Below, piece by piece: positions 15,053 to 17,005 of a stretch of DNA of 17,005 nt. Position 1 is the stretch's first letter. Every line of letters starts with the position of its first letter. Source of the DNA: an uncultured Collinsella sp. (lineage in GTDB: Bacteria; Actinomycetota; Coriobacteriia; Coriobacteriales; Coriobacteriaceae); NCBI GenBank assembly GCA_902478935.1, contig CABSMV010000031.1:1-17005 (forward strand), in the 5' to 3' direction. The position numbers and the translations under genes were made by a program. The notes under the pieces are model-generated. The model made no database searches. It was not told the DNA's origin and was given only the letters and a program-made list of their open reading frames with translations.

Positions 15053-15271
15053 GTGGTCAAAAAGTGGCAAATATGAGTACTGACATGAAAATAGAGACAT
15101 TTCATGAAGCCATTTTTGCTCATTTTACGCAACAGATGTACGCTAATTTGGCTCAACCTTGAGACAAAATGAAGTAATTTCGATAGACCTCGGGTTCAAC
15201 GAGGCGATTTTGACCCAAATACGCTGTTACTAAACTGGTAACAGTACTCATATTTGGCCTTTTTTGACCAC
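15053..15271. repeat. AT-rich intergenic element bounded by 30-bp inverted repeats
   Basis: The left arm (15053-15082) begins GTGGTCAAAAA and ends CAAATATGAGTACTG. The right arm (15242-15271) is its inverse, identical at 27 of 30 positions, with the three differences clustered at arm positions 12, 13 and 15. Inside are smaller hairpins: CATGAAA/TTTCATG near the left arm, CTCAA-CC-TTGAG (15152-15163), CCTCG-GGTTCAA-CGAGG (15188-15204), and CTGTTAC/GTAACAG abutting the right arm. The stretch is clearly more AT-rich than the genes, has no credible coding frame and shows no obvious flanking target duplication. Candidates are a MITE-like non-autonomous element or a structured non-coding RNA. The rest of the 14997-15348 gap shows only a TTGACA at 15020-15025 before the left arm, and a weak TATCCT at 15311 before the next gene. 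Confidence 0.7.
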
Positions 15272-15348
15272 GGGTCCTCTTGTTGGTGTCACACAGCTGC
15301 TTCGTGCGGGTATCCTAATGCCAACGTGTGCCTATCAGAGGAGAGACC

Positions 15349-16287
15349 ATGCTGTTGTCCGGTATCATCGCCGCCCTTACCAGCCTTTTGATTCCCATCA
15401 TCATTTTGTTGTTACTGCTTCCCAACGCCTGTTATGTCGTTGAACAGCAGCATGCCGTGATCATCGAGCGTCTGGGCAAGTTTAACCGCATCGTCAACGC
15501 GGGCTTCCACATGAAGGTGCCCGTGATCGACCGCAAGGCCGCCACGGTGAGTCTGCGCACCATGAAAAACGGTTTTGGCATCGACGTTAAGACCCAGGAC
15601 AACGTGACCATCGGCCTTGAGGTCTCTGCTCAGTACCACGTGAGCTATGACATGGGCGCCGGCCCGGCAGATTCGGGTATCTACAAGAGCTACTACATGC
15701 TGCAGGAGCCCGTCGACCAGATGCGCGATTTTATCACCGATGCCCTGCGCTCTTCGATTCCCGTCTACACACTCGATGAGGTCTTTGCCAAGAAGGATGA
15801 CATCGCCAAGGATGTCAACGCTACCGTTTCCGAGCAGATGGCCGCCTACGGCTTCACCCTCGTGTCGACGCTCATCACCAAAATCGCACTGCCGACCGAG
15901 GTCGAGAACTCCATGAACGACATCAACGCCGCCCAGCGCAAGCGCGCTGCGGCACAGGAGCTCGCTGAGGCAGACCGCATCAAGCGCGTCACCGAGGCGA
16001 CCGCCGAGGCCGAGGCTATGGAAAAGGCGGGCGAGGGCATCGCCAACCAGCGCAAGGCCATCGCGCTGGGTATCAAAGATTCGCTCGAGATCATCCAGGA
16101 GACGGGTGTCGGCAATGACGAGGCCAACCAACTGTTCATGTTTACGCAGTGGTCCGAGATGATGACGGAGTTCGCTCGCACGGGTAAAACCTCGACGGTC
16201 GTGCTGCCGAGCGACTTCTCGCAGTCGGCCTCTATGTTCGAGCAGATGCTGACCGCCGGCAAAGTTCAAAACGATTCGAAGGAGTAA
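15349..16287 (+). CDS. SPFH/Band 7 membrane protein (HIR-like)
   Basis: A 312-residue stomatin/prohibitin/flotillin/HflKC protein, closest in pattern to the hypersensitive-induced-reaction (HIR) branch. It has an N-terminal membrane anchor (about 5-28), the Band 7 domain from VVEQQHAVIIERLGKF (30-45) through TQDNVTIGLEVSAQYHV (82-98), then KKDDIAKDVNATVSEQMAAYG and NDINAAQRKRAAAQELAEA. The last of these leads a charged coiled-coil segment and a C-terminal region with QLFMFTQW. Such proteins form oligomeric cages or platforms in the membrane and often organise proteases or other membrane proteins. No NfeD-type partner gene adjoins it. The start ATG 15349 has GGAG at 15340-15343 with a 5-base gap; the upstream GTG 15328 is rejected because it precedes that site. 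The gap to rlmH is 6 bases, so an operon is likely. Confidence 0.9.
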   Translation: MLLSGIIAALTSLLIPIIILLLLLPNACYVVEQQHAVIIERLGKFNRIVNAGFHMKVPVIDRKAATVSLRTMKNGFGIDVKTQDNVTIGLEVSAQYHVSYDMGAGPADSGIYKSYYMLQEPVDQMRDFITDALRSSIPVYTLDEVFAKKDDIAKDVNATVSEQMAAYGFTLVSTLITKIALPTEVENSMNDINAAQRKRAAAQELAEADRIKRVTEATAEAEAMEKAGEGIANQRKAIALGIKDSLEIIQETGVGNDEANQLFMFTQWSEMMTEFARTGKTSTVVLPSDFSQSASMFEQMLTAGKVQNDSKE

Positions 16288-16293
16288 ACGCGC

Positions 16294-16764
16294 GTGAAAT
16301 ACACCGTCGTTTGCGTCGGTAAGCTCAAGGAGCGCTTTTGGAAGGACGCGTGCGCTGAGTACACCAAGCGCCTAGGTGCCTATGCCAAGGTTGATATCCG
16401 CGAGGTGGCCGATATCGACCCGGCTAAGGCGGGCGGCGTGGATGCCGCGCGCGACAAGGAGGGGGCGGCAATTCTTGCTGCCCTGCCGTCTCGAGCGCAT
16501 GTGATCCTGCTGGCCATTGAGGGCAAAGAGCGCTCGAGCGAGGAGTTTTCGGCGAGGCTCGACGATCTTATGCTGCGAGGCAGCAGCGACATCGCCTTTG
16601 TGATTGGCGGATCGGACGGCGTGAGCGATGACGTGCGCGCACGAGCCGACGAGATGCTCAGCTTTGGACGCATTACCTTGCCGCATAACCTGGCGCGTGT
16701 GGTGCTGCTAGAGCAGATTTACCGTGCCTGCAAGATCAGTCGTGGCGAGCCGTATCACAAATAG
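16294..16764 (+). CDS. rlmH: 23S rRNA (pseudouridine1915-N3)-methyltransferase RlmH
   Basis: SPOUT-class methyltransferase that N3-methylates pseudouridine 1915 in helix 69 of 23S rRNA on assembled ribosomes, as a homodimer. The 156-residue length is normal. The knotted SAM site is plain: FVIGGSDGVSDDV (102-114), FGRITLPHNLAR (124-135) and the C-terminal EQIYRACKISRGEPYHK (140-156), whose Tyr-His tail is catalytic in the family. It starts with GTG 16294; AAGGAG at 16279-16284, 9 bases upstream, overlaps the end of the SPFH gene. All motifs are intact. Confidence 0.97.
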   Translation: MKYTVVCVGKLKERFWKDACAEYTKRLGAYAKVDIREVADIDPAKAGGVDAARDKEGAAILAALPSRAHVILLAIEGKERSSEEFSARLDDLMLRGSSDIAFVIGGSDGVSDDVRARADEMLSFGRITLPHNLARVVLLEQIYRACKISRGEPYHK

Positions 16765-16837
16765 GTCGGCAATACGAAACAATGGCGTGGGACAATAGCT
16801 TTCGTTTTGAAGAGCGTGTCTGAGAGGACTATGAGAT

Positions 16838-16963
16838 ATGAAGATTGGATTTGTCGGTTTTGGCAATATGGCGAGCGCTATGGCCGATGGCTGGATCGCT
16901 GCCGGTGTAGCTGCGAGCGACATGTGCGCCTGTGCGGGTCGCTACGACGCACTGGTTGAGCGC
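16838..16963 (+). CDS. proC: Pyrroline-5-carboxylate reductase (N-terminal fragment, cut by contig end)
   Basis: The first 42 residues begin MKIGFVGFGNMASAMADGW, the Rossmann dinucleotide-binding motif GxGxMAxA of ProC, which makes proline from pyrroline-5-carboxylate with NAD(P)H. Genomic sequence stops at 16963, where Nextera adapter begins; the in-frame stop that follows is in adapter and is meaningless. The ATG at 16838 has GAGAGG at 16822-16827 about 10 bases upstream. The ATG at 16831 is in another frame. Other Rossmann proteins of similar opening are possible, but the GFGNMASAM pattern favours ProC. Confidence 0.82.
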
Positions 16964-17005
16964 CTGTCTCTTATACACATCTGACGCTGCCGACGAACTC
17001 TAGGG
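16964..17005. other. Nextera Read 1 adapter plus apparent i5 index (not genomic)
   Basis: CTGTCTCTTATACACATCT (16964-16982) is the reverse complement of the Tn5 mosaic end, and GACGCTGCCGACGA (16983-16996) completes the Nextera Read 1 adapter. The next eight bases, ACTCTAGG (16997-17004), are where the i5 index belongs; their reverse complement CCTAGAGT is, from memory, Nextera XT index S516. The last G is the first base expected of the P5 flank. This segment should be trimmed. Confidence 0.97.

Noticed and set aside
14965..15162. A 65-residue + strand frame starting in the tRNA-Leu terminator
   Set aside because: Its start lies within the terminator stem region, it runs through the left inverted arm, lacks a ribosome site, and the DNA composition there is non-coding.
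15188..15204. T-arm-like hairpin CCTCG-GGTTCAA-CGAGG, considered as a tRNA remnant
   Set aside because: The loop is out of register for a real T loop (TTC does not start it) and no acceptor or anticodon arms surround it.
16964..16984. Apparent continuation and stop codon of proC
   Set aside because: These bases are Nextera adapter, so the encoded residues and stop are artefacts.

Overview
The window looks like a metagenome-assembled contig from a Collinsella-like member of the Coriobacteriia (Actinomycetota). The coding DNA is GC-rich, starts are a mix of ATG and GTG behind strong GGAGG ribosome binding sites, and the Tad/Flp pilus locus is of Gram-positive type with no secretin or other outer-membrane genes visible. 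The genus is an inference from gene content and style, not from a marker gene. Both ends carry sequencing adapter: bases 1-11 are the tail of the Nextera mosaic end, and 16964-17005 are the mosaic end, the Read 1 adapter tail and an apparent i5 index. Only about 12-16963 is genomic.

Region 1 (12-8240) is a tightly overlapping tad operon on the + strand: tadZ/cpaE ATPase (5' partial), tadA/cpaF motor ATPase, tadB and tadC platform proteins, an Flp prepilin, an unknown single-pass membrane protein, a second small Flp-like pilin, a TadE-like pseudopilin, a 721-residue TadG-like protein, another TadE-like pseudopilin and a DUF192 protein. Four of these proteins share the same processing-site pattern, A|Q-x-T-x-E. 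TadZ and TadA would power the machine, TadB/C form the membrane platform, Flp builds the fibre, and TadE/G-like proteins are minor or tip components. The prepilin peptidase and CpaB-type genes are not here and may lie upstream.

Region 2 (8241-9100) has a probable type II toxin-antitoxin pair (toxin first, ribbon-helix-helix antitoxin second) with an inverted repeat in its promoter region. It is followed by tRNA-Phe(GAA) with a clear promoter and terminator.

Region 3 (9101-14830) starts with a long imperfect hairpin and a palindromic operator-like site. Then come a GH5-type glucanase homologue that has lost its acid/base glutamate, and the housekeeping genes rsmI, metG, rsmA and tatD, a common RNA-modification and translation neighbourhood.

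Region 4 (14831-16963) holds tRNA-Leu(CAG), a ~220-bp AT-richer element bounded by 30-bp inverted repeats (27/30 identical), an SPFH/HIR-like membrane protein, rlmH, and the first 42 codons of proC cut by adapter. The two tRNA promoters share an A/T box ~10 bp upstream of the -35. No gene on the - strand is supported; the long - strand ORFs are shadows of GC-rich genes.
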